This document shows, piece after piece, positions 34,904-44,575 of a stretch of DNA of 64,000 nt (positions within the stretch are counted from its first letter, which is position 1; every line of letters starts with the position of its first letter). Made by a program: the position numbers and the translations under genes. Source of the stretch: Caballeronia cordobensis (GTDB lineage: Bacteria > Pseudomonadota > Gammaproteobacteria > Burkholderiales > Burkholderiaceae); the NCBI RefSeq assembly GCF_001544575.2, contig NZ_FCNY02000006.1, positions 310,001 to 374,000 of the forward strand. The letters run 5' to 3'. The notes under the pieces are model-generated. The model saw only the letters and a program-made list of their open reading frames with translations, had not been told where the DNA came from and did not search any database.

Positions 34904-35743
34904 TCAGACAGTGCGCGCGGCTTCGAAGCCCGGACGCGGAACGAGATCCATCAGCATGCATTCGAAGCCGCCGTCCACGGCAAGCTCTGCGCCGTTCACA
35001 TAAGCCGCGCGATGGCTCGCGAGAAAGGCGACGACTTCCGCGATATTGCGCGGTTCGCCGATGCGCCGGCTCGCGGTCATTGCGCTGCGGCGCGTTTCGA
35101 CATCGCCTTGTTCATAGAACGCTTTCGAGAGCGGCGTGCGGATCATGCCGGGGCATATCGCGTTGCTGCGTACGCCGCGCGCGCCCCATTCGGCGGCAAT
35201 CTGACGCGAAAGCATGGCGATGCCGGCCTTGCTCGGGCTATAGGCGCCACTCCATGTCTGCGGATGATGCGCCGCGACCGATGCGATATGCACGATGCTG
35301 CCCGCGCCGCGAGCGAGCATGCGGCGCCCGAATGCCTGCGCGCATAACATATAGCCCGTGAGATTGACGGCGAGCATCGCGTTCCACGCATCGAGTCCGA
35401 TATCTTCGATGCCGCCCGCTCTCAGCAGGCCTGCGTTATTCACGAGCACGTCGGCGTGGCCGAATCGGCGTTCGACCTGATCGCGGGCGCGATTCACGCT
35501 CGCAGGCTCGGCGATATCGCAGGCCACGGCCATCACGTCCGCTCCGTTTGCACGCAGCGCATCGGCGGCTGCATGACAACCTGCTTCATCGCGATCCAGC
35601 AAGGCGATGCGTGCGCCCGCATCGGCGAATGTCGTGGCAATGGCGCGGCCGATGCCGCCCGCGGCGCCCGTCACGACGCACGTGCTCGATTCGAGGCCGA
35701 GCCAATGCGGCGCGGTATGATCCCGCGCGATCTGATTAGTCAT
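34904..35743 (-). CDS. SDR family oxidoreductase
   Basis: A 279-residue classical short-chain dehydrogenase: TGAAGGIGRA binds the cofactor, VLVNNAG is intact, and the catalytic residues are Ser in HIASVAAHH and YSPSK. Asp at the end of strand two (ALLDRDEAG) favours NAD. It is the first gene of the leftward cluster with the FAD dehydrogenase, NIPSNAP and AAHS transporter, and is divergent from the AraC regulator at 35880. It probably oxidises a ring alcohol in the pathway. Confidence 0.88.
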   Translation of the reverse strand: MTNQIARDHTAPHWLGLESSTCVVTGAAGGIGRAIATTFADAGARIALLDRDEAGCHAAADALRANGADVMAVACDIAEPASVNRARDQVERRFGHADVLVNNAGLLRAGGIEDIGLDAWNAMLAVNLTGYMLCAQAFGRRMLARGAGSIVHIASVAAHHPQTWSGAYSPSKAGIAMLSRQIAAEWGARGVRSNAICPGMIRTPLSKAFYEQGDVETRRSAMTASRRIGEPRNIAEVVAFLASHRAAYVNGAELAVDGGFECMLMDLVPRPGFEAARTV

Positions 35744-35879
35744 CCTTGTCTCCTGATTCAGTTCGATGCGAAGGCGCGATAACCTTGCGCCGTGAAAAAA
35801 GTATATTCACGGCCATGCATGAAAGATTGGACAAAGGCGGCAGACGACAGGACAATTTGTGCATCAGGAGATGCACGGC

Positions 35880-36773
35880 ATGAGGAAAATCCCTAACTAC
35901 AACTTATATGGAGAATCGGCGCGTCCGCCGTGGTACGACGCGTTCAACTTCGAATGGATCGTCGAGCGCAGCGCGCCGAACGACTGGCATATCGACGCGC
36001 ACCGGCATGACGCCCTCTTGCAGTTTCTGTACATTCGCGGCGGTGGCGGAGAGGTGCTGATCGAGAACAGCATGATCGAGATCGCGCCGCCTTGCGTCAT
36101 CATGCTGCCCGCGCAAACGGTGCATGGCTTCAATTTCGCGCCGGGCGTCGATGGTCTCGTCGTGACGGTCGCGCAGCGATCCATCGAAGCGCTTGCGTCT
36201 GTCGCCGCGCCCGGACTCATCGCCGTCTTGCAGCGCGCGGGCGTGTTTCGCGTGAGCGCGCAGTCTGTCAAAGAGAGCGCGTTCATGCCGATTCTCGAAT
36301 TGCTGGAGAAAGAGTTTCGCGCGACGGACCGCGGCCACATGGCGGCCGGCATGTCGCTGCTCGTTGCACTTTTCGTGCAGGTGGCGCGCATGTGCGAGAG
36401 CGCGTCGGCGCCGAGCGTCGCCTCGACGGAAAGGCGCGCGCAGCAGATCAAGCGGTTCAGGCAACTGGTGGCCGCGCACTTTCGCGAGCATCGTCCTGTC
36501 GAGTTCTATGCGCACAAGCTCGGCGTGACCGTCACGCAACTCGGGCGCGTGTGTCGCGAAGAACTATCGAGTTCGCCGCTTGCGATGATCAACGAACATC
36601 TGGTGCGTGAAGCGCAACGCGATCTCGTCTATTCGACGATGTCGGTCAAGCAGATCGCGCACGGACTCGGCTTTGCCGATATCGCGTATTTCAGCCGCTA
36701 TTTCCGCAAGCAGACCGGCGTTACGCCGACGCAGTTTCAGGCGCAAGCGCATAAGGCGCTGGCCATTCAATAG
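35880..36773 (+). CDS. AraC family regulator (PobR-like)
   Basis: A 297-residue regulator. A cupin-like N-terminal sensor (DAHRHDALLQFLYIRGGGGE, MLPAQTVHGFNFAPG) resembles PobR-type regulators of aromatic acid catabolism. The C-terminal double helix-turn-helix is intact, ending in MSVKQIAHGLGFADIAYFSRYFRK. The ATG at 35880 is preferred because AGGAG lies nine bases upstream; GTG 35859 and ATG 35871 are in frame but poorly spaced. It is divergent from the SDR-FAD-NIPSNAP-MFS cluster and likely activates it. Confidence 0.88.
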   Translation: MRKIPNYNLYGESARPPWYDAFNFEWIVERSAPNDWHIDAHRHDALLQFLYIRGGGGEVLIENSMIEIAPPCVIMLPAQTVHGFNFAPGVDGLVVTVAQRSIEALASVAAPGLIAVLQRAGVFRVSAQSVKESAFMPILELLEKEFRATDRGHMAAGMSLLVALFVQVARMCESASAPSVASTERRAQQIKRFRQLVAAHFREHRPVEFYAHKLGVTVTQLGRVCREELSSSPLAMINEHLVREAQRDLVYSTMSVKQIAHGLGFADIAYFSRYFRKQTGVTPTQFQAQAHKALAIQ

Positions 36774-36905
36774 CCAACGCGCGCGCCAATCCAGGGTTGC
36801 CATGCGCCTGCAGGCGTGCGAAGCTTCGCCGTGCTGTCAGAACAAGAAGATCGAACGCGCCCGAGCGAGACCAGTCCGGTTCAATCACCCTTCCGAGGAG
36901 GGAGC

Positions 36906-38555
36906 ATGATCGCACTGTCATCGCATCGCGCGGCGCACGAGGCGTCGCGGCGTTTCCGGTTCAAGGCACACCGAATGCTGAGCGCGTGGCTCGTGTTGAG
37001 CGCGGCCGTTCATCTGGCGCATGCCGATACGCAAACGGGTTATACGCTGCCGCCGCCGCCCAGCGAGTTATACGGCGATCTTTTCGTGGCCGTGCAGACA
37101 GGCGGCGTGTATCCCGACCAGAAGACGTTCGTCGATGCGGTGCCCAAGATCGATCCCGCGCAGATCGTGCAGGCTTATCAGCAGCAGAAGCTTGCGCCGG
37201 GCTTCGTGCTCAAGAATTTCGTCGCGCAATATTTCACGCCGCCGACGGATCAGAGCATCACGCCGCCACCGAATCAGAGCTTGCGCGAGCATATCGACTG
37301 GCTGTGGCCAGAACTCACGCGCCTGACCACGACCGCGAACGTGCCGCCCAACAGTTCGCTGATTCCGATGCCGAAGCAATACGTCGTACCGGGCGGACGC
37401 TTTCGCGAAGGTTACTACTGGGACACCTATTTCACGATGCTGGGCCTTCAGGAAGCGGGCCGCGAAGATCTCGTCGACGACATGCTCGATAACTTCGCGT
37501 ATCTGATCGACACCATCGGGCATATTCCAAACGGCAATCGCACCTATTACGTGAGCCGTTCGCAGCCGCCGTTCTTTTCTTATATGGTCGAGCTTGCCGC
37601 GCATAAGGAAGGCGGCCGCGTGTATCAGAAGTATTTGCCGCAATTGCGGCGTGAACACGATTACTGGATGCAGGGTGAAAACACGCTGCAACCGGGCGAT
37701 GCGGTGCGCAACGTCGTGATGCTGCCGGATAAAACGGTGCTGAACCGCTATTGGGATGCGCGCGACACGCCGCGCGACGAGTCGTATCTCGAAGACGTGA
37801 ACACGGCGAAGCAGGTCGCGAACCGCCCGGCGAACGAGGTCTATCGCGACCTGCGCGCGGCTGCCGAAAGCGGCTGGGATTTCAGCTCGCGCTGGTTCGG
37901 CGACAACATGACGCTCGCGACGATACGCACGACATCGATCATTCCCGTCGATCTGAACAGCCTGATGTTCCACCTCGAAACGACGATTGCAATCGGCTGC
38001 GGCGAGGCGCGCGATTTCCGTTGTGTCGGCGAGTATGTCGGACGCGCGGCAAAGCGGGCTATCGGCATCAACCGGTATCTGTGGAACAAGAACGGCTATT
38101 ACGGCGACTACGACTGGAAGCTCGGGCAGCCGCGCAACAACCCGTCGGCGGCGATGCTTTATCCGCTCTTTGCGAATGTTGCGTGGCCGGAGCGCGCGCA
38201 CAAGACCGCCGAGACCGTCGAGGCATTGCTGCTGAAACCGGGCGGTCTCACGACGACCACCTACAACACGACGCAGCAATGGGACGCGCCCAATGGCTGG
38301 GCGCCGCTGCACTGGATCGCGGTGCAGGGCTTGCGGCGATACGGTCGAGGCGATCTCGCGCAGCAGATCGGCACGCGTTTTCTTGCCGATGTGAACAACG
38401 TCTATAAGACGCAGCAAAAGCTCGTGGAGAAGTACATCGTGGAAGGCGAGGGAACGGGCGGCGGCGGAGGCGGTGAATATCCCTTGCAGGATGGTTTCGG
38501 ATGGACGAACGGCGTGACGCTGAAGCTGCTGGATCTCTACGCGCCCGGCCAATGA
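36906..38555 (+). CDS. treA: Periplasmic alpha,alpha-trehalase
   Basis: A glycoside hydrolase of family 37 that splits trehalose into two glucose molecules. Both trehalase signatures are present: [15 protein letters not shown] and [14 protein letters not shown] hydrophobic N-terminal stretch ending in VHLAHA makes a signal peptide, and the 549-residue size equals the periplasmic enzyme. A Gly-rich segment ([19 protein letters not shown]) near the end is typical. The start at 36906 has GAGGAGGGA upstream. The gene is monocistronic, with a hairpin at 38561-38592. Confidence 0.93.
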   Translation: MIALSSHRAAHEASRRFRFKAHRMLSAWLVLSAAVHLAHADTQTGYTLPPPPSELYGDLFVAVQTGGVYPDQKTFVDAVPKIDPAQIVQAYQQQKLAPGFVLKNFVAQYFTPPTDQSITPPPNQSLREHIDWLWPELTRLTTTANVPPNSSLIPMPKQYVVPGGRFREGYYWDTYFTMLGLQEAGREDLVDDMLDNFAYLIDTIGHIPNGNRTYYVSRSQPPFFSYMVELAAHKEGGRVYQKYLPQLRREHDYWMQGENTLQPGDAVRNVVMLPDKTVLNRYWDARDTPRDESYLEDVNTAKQVANRPANEVYRDLRAAAESGWDFSSRWFGDNMTLATIRTTSIIPVDLNSLMFHLETTIAIGCGEARDFRCVGEYVGRAAKRAIGINRYLWNKNGYYGDYDWKLGQPRNNPSAAMLYPLFANVAWPERAHKTAETVEALLLKPGGLTTTTYNTTQQWDAPNGWAPLHWIAVQGLRRYGRGDLAQQIGTRFLADVNNVYKTQQKLVEKYIVEGEGTGGGGGGEYPLQDGFGWTNGVTLKLLDLYAPGQ

Positions 38556-38560
38556 GGATT

Positions 38561-38592
38561 CGACATCGCCGCTGTGCCACGCGGCGATGTCG
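38561..38592. terminator. Bidirectional terminator-like hairpin
   Basis: A perfect 12-bp stem (CGACATCGCCGC and complement) with an 8-nt loop follows the trehalase stop and is followed by TTGAT. It lies between convergent genes, so it can serve both. Confidence 0.6.
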
Positions 38593-38609
38593 TTGATACC
38601 TGCATTGCG

Positions 38610-38846
38610 CTAACTGTCTTTCGCCTGCTTTTGCCGCCGGTACTCCGGCACGGGCAGGCCGCCCCAGCCCCAGTTTTCCAGTTCCACTTCCTGAATGACG
38701 ACGAAGGTCGAATCGAGCGGCTTGTTCAACACATCGCGCAACAACTCGCTCACGCCTTTGATGAGCTGCGCTTTTTCATCGGCGGTGACGGCATTCGTGC
38801 CAGGCGTGTTGCCTTCGCGTGTCACCTGGATGGTAACGATCGGCAT
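38610..38846 (-). CDS. 4-oxalocrotonate tautomerase family protein (78 aa)
   Basis: A small tautomerase with catalytic Pro2 after Met (MPIVTIQVTREG) and the typical helix DEKAQLIKGVSELLRDVLNK followed by the VVIQEVELENWGWGG strand. It is longer than the roughly 62-residue 4-OT core because of a C-terminal tail (VPEYRRQKQAKDS). The substrate is unknown. It lies 71 nt downstream of the SDR at 38918 and probably shares its transcript. Confidence 0.88.
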   Translation of the reverse strand: MPIVTIQVTREGNTPGTNAVTADEKAQLIKGVSELLRDVLNKPLDSTFVVIQEVELENWGWGGLPVPEYRRQKQAKDS

Positions 38847-38917
38847 GACGATCTCCTTGGATTCGGATACGGCGAAGCGCCCCGCGAAGGGCGCGTTCGC
38901 ACACGGCAAACAATCGA

Positions 38918-39628
38918 TCAATGTCCCGCGCTTTGGCCGCCATCGACGTGCAGGATTTCGCCCGTGACGAACGGCGCGGAGTCGAGATACAGCACTGCAT
39001 TGGCGATGTCGCTCATTTCGCCCATGTGTCCGACCGGATGCAGGGCGCCGAGCGCTTCGTGCGTTTCAGGCGCGTGCATCGGCGACTTGATGATACCGGG
39101 CGACACGGCGTTCGCGCGAATGCCGGCCTTCGCATATTCGATCGCGAGCGATTTCGTCGCGGCATTCAGGCCGCCCTTCGTAAGCGATGCCAGCACGGAA
39201 GGCACGCCGCTCACCGCATGATCCACGAGACTCGTCGTGATGCTGACGATATGACCGCTGCCGTTCTTTTCCATCTGCTCGATGGCCAATTGCGTGATAT
39301 GGAAGAAGCCGTTCACATTCACGTTCAGCACCGCGGCGTAGTCCTCCTGCGTGTATTGTGTGAAAGGCTTGGCGACGAAGATGCCGGCGTTGTTGACGAG
39401 CGTATCGATGCGGCCGAACTTGGCGATCGCCGCTTCCACGACGCGCTGTGCGGTGGCGCGATCGCCGATATCGCCCGCCACGGCGATCACATTCGGATCG
39501 TCGGTTTGCTGAATGGAACGGGCGGTCGCGACGATGCGATAACCTTGTGCGCGAAATGCGGCGACGATTGCCGCGCCGATGCCTTGCGATGCACCGGTCA
39601 CGATAGCGACTTTGTTTGCGTTGCTCAT
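38918..39628 (-). CDS. SDR-fold protein lacking the catalytic tyrosine
   Basis: A 236-residue short-chain dehydrogenase-like protein. The cofactor motif TGASQGIGAA, NNAG at about 79-82, the usual Ser region at about 133 and the active-site Lys151 are present. At the Tyr position of the YxxxK motif there is Ala147 (sequence VLASLTKGG). Catalysis by the standard Ser-Tyr-Lys mechanism is therefore doubtful unless another residue substitutes. The start at 39628 was chosen. It lies upstream of the small tautomerase and is divergent from the dehalogenase. Confidence 0.85.
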   Translation of the reverse strand: MSNANKVAIVTGASQGIGAAIVAAFRAQGYRIVATARSIQQTDDPNVIAVAGDIGDRATAQRVVEAAIAKFGRIDTLVNNAGIFVAKPFTQYTQEDYAAVLNVNVNGFFHITQLAIEQMEKNGSGHIVSITTSLVDHAVSGVPSVLASLTKGGLNAATKSLAIEYAKAGIRANAVSPGIIKSPMHAPETHEALGALHPVGHMGEMSDIANAVLYLDSAPFVTGEILHVDGGQSAGH

Positions 39629-39821
39629 GATGAACCTCGATAAATGATGTTTTGGGCCTGTTGCGGATCGGACCGACGGCTCCGATGGGTCGTAATCTAG
39701 GCCTTTCGAGGTGCGTTGCGTACACACGCGGTGGACTATCAGTCTTGCGTGCGAGGAACAAATGCGCGCCGCGCTCGCGGATCGGGCGAATTCGGTTTCA
39801 TCAGATGAACGGAGAACACTC

Positions 39822-40544
39822 TTGGCCTTGATTCAAGTGAAAGCATTCGTATTCGACGTATTCGGCACCGTGGTGGACTGGCGTGGCGGCGTCGCGCGCG
39901 AGGCGGCGCCGTTCCTGCAAAGGCATGGCGCGGCGGACGCACGGCCCGAGGCCTTCGCGGATGCATGGCGCAGCCGCTATGTGCCCGCCATGCGCAAGGT
40001 GATCGGCGGGGAGCGACCTTTCGTGCGGCTCGACGTGCTGCACCGCGAGAATCTCGTGGCTATGCTGCCGGAATTCGGCATCGACCCGAACGAGATTGCT
40101 GCGGAAGAACTCGACGAATTGAATCTCGCGTGGCATCGCCTCGATCCGTGGCCGGATTCGATATCGGGTCTGCAAAGGCTGAAGGCGCGCCATATCATCG
40201 CGCCGCTTTCGAATGGCAATGTCCGACTGATGGTGGATATGGCCAAGCGTGCCGGCTTGCCCTGGGATGCGATTCTCGGCGCGGAGATCGCGCAAATCTA
40301 CAAGCCCGATCCGCAGGCTTATCTGCGCACCGCCGACGTATTGATGCTGAAACCGGAAGAAGTGTGCCTCGTCGCCGCGCATAACGACGATCTCGCCGCC
40401 GCGAGAAAGTGCGGCCTGCGCACTGCGTTCGTCGCGCGTCCGTATGAGCGCGGTCCTGCGCAAACGGTCGATCTGAAAGCCGAAAGCGACTGGGATGTCA
40501 TCGCGAACGACATGAACGAACTGGCCGATGCGGTAGGCGCCTGA
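39822..40544 (+). CDS. Haloacid dehalogenase, type II (HAD superfamily)
   Basis: A 240-residue HAD hydrolase with the nucleophile motif FDVFGTVVDW, SNGN for motif II, the Lys in YKPDPQAY, and AAHNDDLAAARKCG for motif IV. This pattern matches L-2-haloacid dehalogenases, though many members act on other substrates. Start choice: TTG at 39822 with GGAGA upstream and a normal family N-terminus (LIQVKAFVFD). An ATG at 39762 is in frame but would add about 20 unusual residues. It is divergent from the SDR gene. Confidence 0.85.
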   Translation: MALIQVKAFVFDVFGTVVDWRGGVAREAAPFLQRHGAADARPEAFADAWRSRYVPAMRKVIGGERPFVRLDVLHRENLVAMLPEFGIDPNEIAAEELDELNLAWHRLDPWPDSISGLQRLKARHIIAPLSNGNVRLMVDMAKRAGLPWDAILGAEIAQIYKPDPQAYLRTADVLMLKPEEVCLVAAHNDDLAAARKCGLRTAFVARPYERGPAQTVDLKAESDWDVIANDMNELADAVGA

Positions 40545-40572
40545 GCGCCGTTCACATCGGCCGGATCAATCT

Positions 40573-40866
40573 TTATGCGACGCCTTCGACGACGCGGAAA
40601 TCGCGCACCACGGAATCGCCGAGTACTTCCAGTGCATGCTGATATGTCGCGCTGTTATACGCCGCGACAGCCGCGTCGAGCGAGTCGAATTCGATCACGA
40701 CGGTGCGCTCGATGACGCCTTCGTCTTGCGTCAACGAAGCGACGCCGCGAACGAGCGGGCGGCCGCCGGCTTCCGCAATGACCTGCGTCGCAATCTTCGC
40801 GTATTCTGCCGCCTGCTCGGGCTTCATGATCTTCTTGTACACGCTGACCCAGTATCCTTTTGCCAT
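40573..40866 (-). CDS. DUF1330 family protein (97 aa)
   Basis: A small cytoplasmic protein with the DUF1330 ferredoxin-like fold pattern: MAKGYWVSVYKKI, a central GGRPLVRGV, and the typical RTVVIEFDSLDAAVAAYNS. No enzyme activity is established for the family. The ATG at 40866 was chosen. It is convergent with the dehalogenase gene, and its promoter region faces that of the DUF4148 gene. Confidence 0.88.
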   Translation of the reverse strand: MAKGYWVSVYKKIMKPEQAAEYAKIATQVIAEAGGRPLVRGVASLTQDEGVIERTVVIEFDSLDAAVAAYNSATYQHALEVLGDSVVRDFRVVEGVA

Positions 40867-41090
40867 CTGTATCTCCAGTGTTTGACGGGCGCGGTGCGCC
40901 GTGATGTGTCCGGCGGCCAGCATAGCAAATTCTTTTGCGCGGTGAGGGTGCAGCGATTCCTCGCGTTTCCGTGAAAGGTGCTTTCCGGCGCTCGGGGTTA
41001 ACCCGAAAGAATCGGCGTCATAGACTTCGGTCACTGATTCGAACGTCATCGCGTTCGTAGCCAGGCACCTCATAACACTGGAGTTTCATC

Positions 41091-41390
41091 ATGAAGTCGA
41101 TCATCCGCGCCGCAGTCGTCGCAACCGCTCTCGTCGTTCCCGTCGCTTCGTTCGCGCAAAGCCAGATCACGCGCGCCCAAGTGCGTGCAGAGCTCGCGGA
41201 GCTGTCGAGCGTCGGCTATCACGTCGGCGACGGCGATCAGGCGCATTATCCCGAAGCGATTCAGGCCGCCGAAGCCAAGCTCGCCGCGCGCAACGGCGCA
41301 ACGGCTTATGGCGGCGCGGCGGACAGCGCTTCGCAATCGGGCGGAGCGCGCGTCTCGCAATCCGACTGGAACGCGATGTACACGCGTTAA
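41091..41390 (+). CDS. DUF4148 periplasmic small protein
   Basis: A 99-residue exported protein with a signal peptide cleaved after SFA, then QSQITRAQVRAELAELSSVGYHV, the standard DUF4148 start. This family is very common in Burkholderia and its relatives and of unknown function. A CTGGAG site precedes the ATG. The body is Ala/Gln-rich and probably flexible. Confidence 0.88.
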   Translation: MKSIIRAAVVATALVVPVASFAQSQITRAQVRAELAELSSVGYHVGDGDQAHYPEAIQAAEAKLAARNGATAYGGAADSASQSGGARVSQSDWNAMYTR

Positions 41391-41397
41391 AGCGTGA

Positions 41398-42279
41398 TCA
41401 ATCGGCGGCGTATTTCCGGTCGAGCTCGTCGAAAAGCGGTTTGTTGACGAGCCGTTGACGTTCGTTGAACGGCGCGACGACAGCGGGATCTTCATCGAGC
41501 CGGCCTTGCGACTTCAACGCGCCGAGCGCCGTCTGCATGCCGCGCACGGCGCTCTGCAATGCGGCATTCGCGTACAGCACGAGACTGAAGCCGAGGCGTT
41601 CGAGATCGGCGCGATCGGTGACGGGCGTCTTGCCGCCGATCACGATGTTGATGAGTTGCGGCGCGTCGAGCAGCCCCGGCAACGCTGCGATTTGCTCCGG
41701 CGTTTCGATCGCTTCGACGAAGAGAATGTCCGCGCCGGCTTCCACGAATGCACGTGCTCGCTCGATCGCCGCATCGAATCCTTCGACCGCACAGGCGTCG
41801 GTGCGCGCGATGATCTGGAAGTTCTCGTCTTCGCGCGCATCCACGGCCGCGCGAATCTTGCCCACCATTTCGTTGGTCGAGATTACGGCCTTCCCGGCGA
41901 AATGGCCGCATTTCTTCGGCATGACCTGATCTTCGAGTTGAATCGCATCGGCGCCTGCGCGCTCCAGCGTGCGCACCGTGTGACGCACGTTGAGCGCATT
42001 GCCGAAGCCCGTATCCGCATCGACGATGAGCGGAAGATCCACGGCATCGCGAATGCGCGACGTATGTTCCGCGATTTCCGCAAGTCCGACGAAGCCGAGA
42101 TCCGGCATGCCGAGCGACATGTTCGTCACGCCCGCGCCGGTGATATAAAGCGCTTCGAAACCCAGATCGGCGACGATGCGCGCGCTCATGGCGTTGAAGG
42201 CGCCGGGCAACAGCAGCGCGCGGCGCGCGTTGACCCGTTCGCGAAAGGCGGCCCGGCGGCGGGAGGAAGAAGTGGTCAT
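41398..42279 (-). CDS. Isocitrate lyase/PEP mutase family lyase
   Basis: A 293-residue beta-barrel lyase with the Mg-binding DADTGFGN, the flexible loop in EDQVMPKKCGHF and IARTDACAV. The group includes methylisocitrate lyase, oxaloacetate decarboxylase and 2,3-dimethylmalate lyase; the exact substrate cannot be read. The start at 42279 has GGAACC at normal spacing, although an earlier in-frame start remains possible. It is the last gene of a leftward run with an amidohydrolase and an MFS transporter. Confidence 0.85.
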   Translation of the reverse strand: MTTSSSRRRAAFRERVNARRALLLPGAFNAMSARIVADLGFEALYITGAGVTNMSLGMPDLGFVGLAEIAEHTSRIRDAVDLPLIVDADTGFGNALNVRHTVRTLERAGADAIQLEDQVMPKKCGHFAGKAVISTNEMVGKIRAAVDAREDENFQIIARTDACAVEGFDAAIERARAFVEAGADILFVEAIETPEQIAALPGLLDAPQLINIVIGGKTPVTDRADLERLGFSLVLYANAALQSAVRGMQTALGALKSQGRLDEDPAVVAPFNERQRLVNKPLFDELDRKYAAD

Positions 42280-42385
42280 GGCTTCGGTTCCGGAAAAGGG
42301 TTCGTGTTCGTCGTTGACGTGTGCCATGTTAGCGCGGGCCGTTCTTCGGCGCTCATGCAACGATCATGCAGCGTTCATGCACTTT

Positions 42386-43282
42386 TCACGCAAAGCCGAA
42401 CAACGCACGCGGCGAATCGCGCAATACGATGGTTCGCAGTGATGCATCCGGAATCCAGCGCGCAAGCGCATCGCGCGAGGCGTCATAGTCGATCACGCTG
42501 CGATGCTGCGTATGCGGCCAGTCGCTTCCCCATACGAGCCGCGCCGCGCCGAATGAATCCAGCAAGGATTCAGTCAGCGTAGTGCCGAGCGAAACGCCGC
42601 TTTCGCCAATGACGCAGCGATAAGCCGCCGATAACTTCACCCAGACGCGGCCGCTCTTTGCCGTCGTCAAAAGATAGCGAAAGCCCGGATCGTTCGCGCC
42701 GAATTCAGGATCGGGCCGGCCGAAATGATCGATCACGACCGTGCAGTCCTGCTCGACGAGCGGCGTGACGAGCATCGGCAGATCTACCGCATCGCGATGA
42801 ATCTCGACATGCCAGCCGAGCGCGTTGATGCGGGCGAAGAGATCGCGCCATTGCGCCGCGCGCAGATCGGGCAGCGCGAGACCGATAAGATTCAACCGCA
42901 TGCCCACGACGCCGGACGCCGCGAGCCGCTGCAATTCGCTGTCGCTAATGGATGGATCGATGACGGCCACGCCGCGAAAGCGCCGTGGATAACGCAGCAA
43001 TACATCGAGAAAGAAGGCGTTGTCGGTGCCGAGAAAACTGGGCTGCACGAGCACGGCGTGCGACAGGCCTTTCGCGCGCAAGTGGCTGGCATAAGCATCG
43101 AGCGTCGCATCGTAGTCCGGTGCGTGACGCCGATGCGATGCGAGCGGAAGGCCGCGCACGAAGACATGCGCGTGACTGTCGATTGCCTCGATCGATGCGG
43201 GCGTCGCTTCGAGCCATTGCTCGTTGGCGGGCGAAAGCGAATCCACCGCATCGGCAAGGCCGGGTTGAAGTGATTGCGTCAT
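42386..43282 (-). CDS. Amidohydrolase (2-pyrone-4,6-dicarboxylate lactonase-like)
   Basis: A 298-residue TIM-barrel metal-dependent hydrolase. Metal and catalytic motifs are DSHAHVF, VIDHFGRPD and WGSDWPHTQ, matching the amidohydrolase_2 group that includes PDC lactonase and related lactone or decarboxylase enzymes. It starts 3 nt after the MFS stop, so they are co-transcribed, with the PEP-mutase-family lyase about 106 nt downstream. A lactone or diacid intermediate is a reasonable guess for the substrate. Confidence 0.87.
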   Translation of the reverse strand: MTQSLQPGLADAVDSLSPANEQWLEATPASIEAIDSHAHVFVRGLPLASHRRHAPDYDATLDAYASHLRAKGLSHAVLVQPSFLGTDNAFFLDVLLRYPRRFRGVAVIDPSISDSELQRLAASGVVGMRLNLIGLALPDLRAAQWRDLFARINALGWHVEIHRDAVDLPMLVTPLVEQDCTVVIDHFGRPDPEFGANDPGFRYLLTTAKSGRVWVKLSAAYRCVIGESGVSLGTTLTESLLDSFGAARLVWGSDWPHTQHRSVIDYDASRDALARWIPDASLRTIVLRDSPRALFGFA

Positions 43283-43285
43283 GGG

Positions 43286-44575
43286 TTATCCAATGTGCTT
43301 GGGCGAGTGCTCGCTCGAAGCGGCTTGCGCGGGCGCGGCCGCCATGCGGCGCCCCTTGGTTTCGGGCAGCAGCAACGCGGCCACGACGACGAGGCCGTAC
43401 GCAATGCCCGCATCGATGCCGAGCGCCTGTCCGAGCGGCATCGAATTGCCCATATGCCCGACCAGCACCGGGAACACAGCGGAGACGACGCGCCCGAAGT
43501 TGTAGCAGAAGCCCACGCCCGTGCCGCGCACCCCTTGCGGATAAAGCTCGTTGAAAAGCGCACCGAGCGTCGCGGGAATGCCTGCGGAAAAGAGGCCAAG
43601 CGGGAAGCTGAGGATCAGCATCGCGATATCGCCGACAGGCAGGAACACGTAGACGTTGACCGTAACGGCGCAGCAGATCGCGAACAGAATCACGTTCTTG
43701 CGACGGCCGATCTTGTCTTGCAGCCAGGCGCTGACGAAGCAGCCCACGATGAACGCAGTAATCACGACGGCCAGATAGCCGCCCGTGCCGAGCACCGACA
43801 AGTGACGTTCGGTTTTGAGGTAAGTCGGCAGCCAGGTGGTGATGGCGTGATAACCGCCATGCGCGCCGAGTCCGATCAGACCGCCGACGATGGTCGTGCG
43901 CAAGACCGAAGGATGAAAGATGCCCGCGAGAATGGCAAGCGCGCCCGGACGCTCTGTCTGATCGCTGGCTTCGATGCTTTTCGTTTCGCGCGGCGGCTCT
44001 TCGATATTTCGCCGCATATAAACGACCAGCAGCGCGGGAATCAGGCCGACCGCGAACAACACGCGCCAGGCCCAGTCGGGCGACACCCACGAGAACACCA
44101 CGGTATAAAGCAGCACCGCGCCGGCCCAGCCGAAGCCCCATGCGCTTTGCACGATCCCCATGGCCTTGCCGCGATGTTTGGCGCGAATGGTCTCGCTGAG
44201 CAAGACCGCGCCCGCGGTCCATTCGCCGCCGAAACCGAGTCCCTGAAGCGCTTTGAGCACGAGCAATTGCTCGAAATTCTGCGCGAAGGCGCTAAGAAAC
44301 GTGAACAGCGAAAACCACAGAACCGTCACTTGCAAAGCCTTGACGCGGCCGATGCGATCGGAAAGCACGCCGGCAAATAAGCCGCCCAATGCGCCGGCGA
44401 CGAGTGTCGCGCCGCCGATCAGACCCGCTTGTCCCTTGCCGATGCCCCATGTCGCAATGAGCGTTGGAATGACGAGACTGAATAGCTGGGTATCGACGCC
44501 ATCGAGCGCCCAACCTGCAAAACATCCCCATAGCGTGCGTTTTTCCGCCGTGGAAATCTCACGGTACCAATTCAT
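43286..44575 (-). CDS. MFS transporter
   Basis: A 429-residue twelve-segment carrier with the first-loop motif LSDRIGRVKALQ, the segment-1 sequence FAGWALDGVDTQLFSLV and the fifth-segment LQGLGFGGEWTAGAVLL. This pattern is close to carboxylate and aromatic-acid symporters. The ATG at 44575 was chosen; in-frame sequence upstream runs into the LysR gene. It is divergent from the LysR at 44703 and followed directly by the amidohydrolase, so it should import that pathway's substrate. Confidence 0.88.
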   Translation of the reverse strand: MNWYREISTAEKRTLWGCFAGWALDGVDTQLFSLVIPTLIATWGIGKGQAGLIGGATLVAGALGGLFAGVLSDRIGRVKALQVTVLWFSLFTFLSAFAQNFEQLLVLKALQGLGFGGEWTAGAVLLSETIRAKHRGKAMGIVQSAWGFGWAGAVLLYTVVFSWVSPDWAWRVLFAVGLIPALLVVYMRRNIEEPPRETKSIEASDQTERPGALAILAGIFHPSVLRTTIVGGLIGLGAHGGYHAITTWLPTYLKTERHLSVLGTGGYLAVVITAFIVGCFVSAWLQDKIGRRKNVILFAICCAVTVNVYVFLPVGDIAMLILSFPLGLFSAGIPATLGALFNELYPQGVRGTGVGFCYNFGRVVSAVFPVLVGHMGNSMPLGQALGIDAGIAYGLVVVAALLLPETKGRRMAAAPAQAASSEHSPKHIG

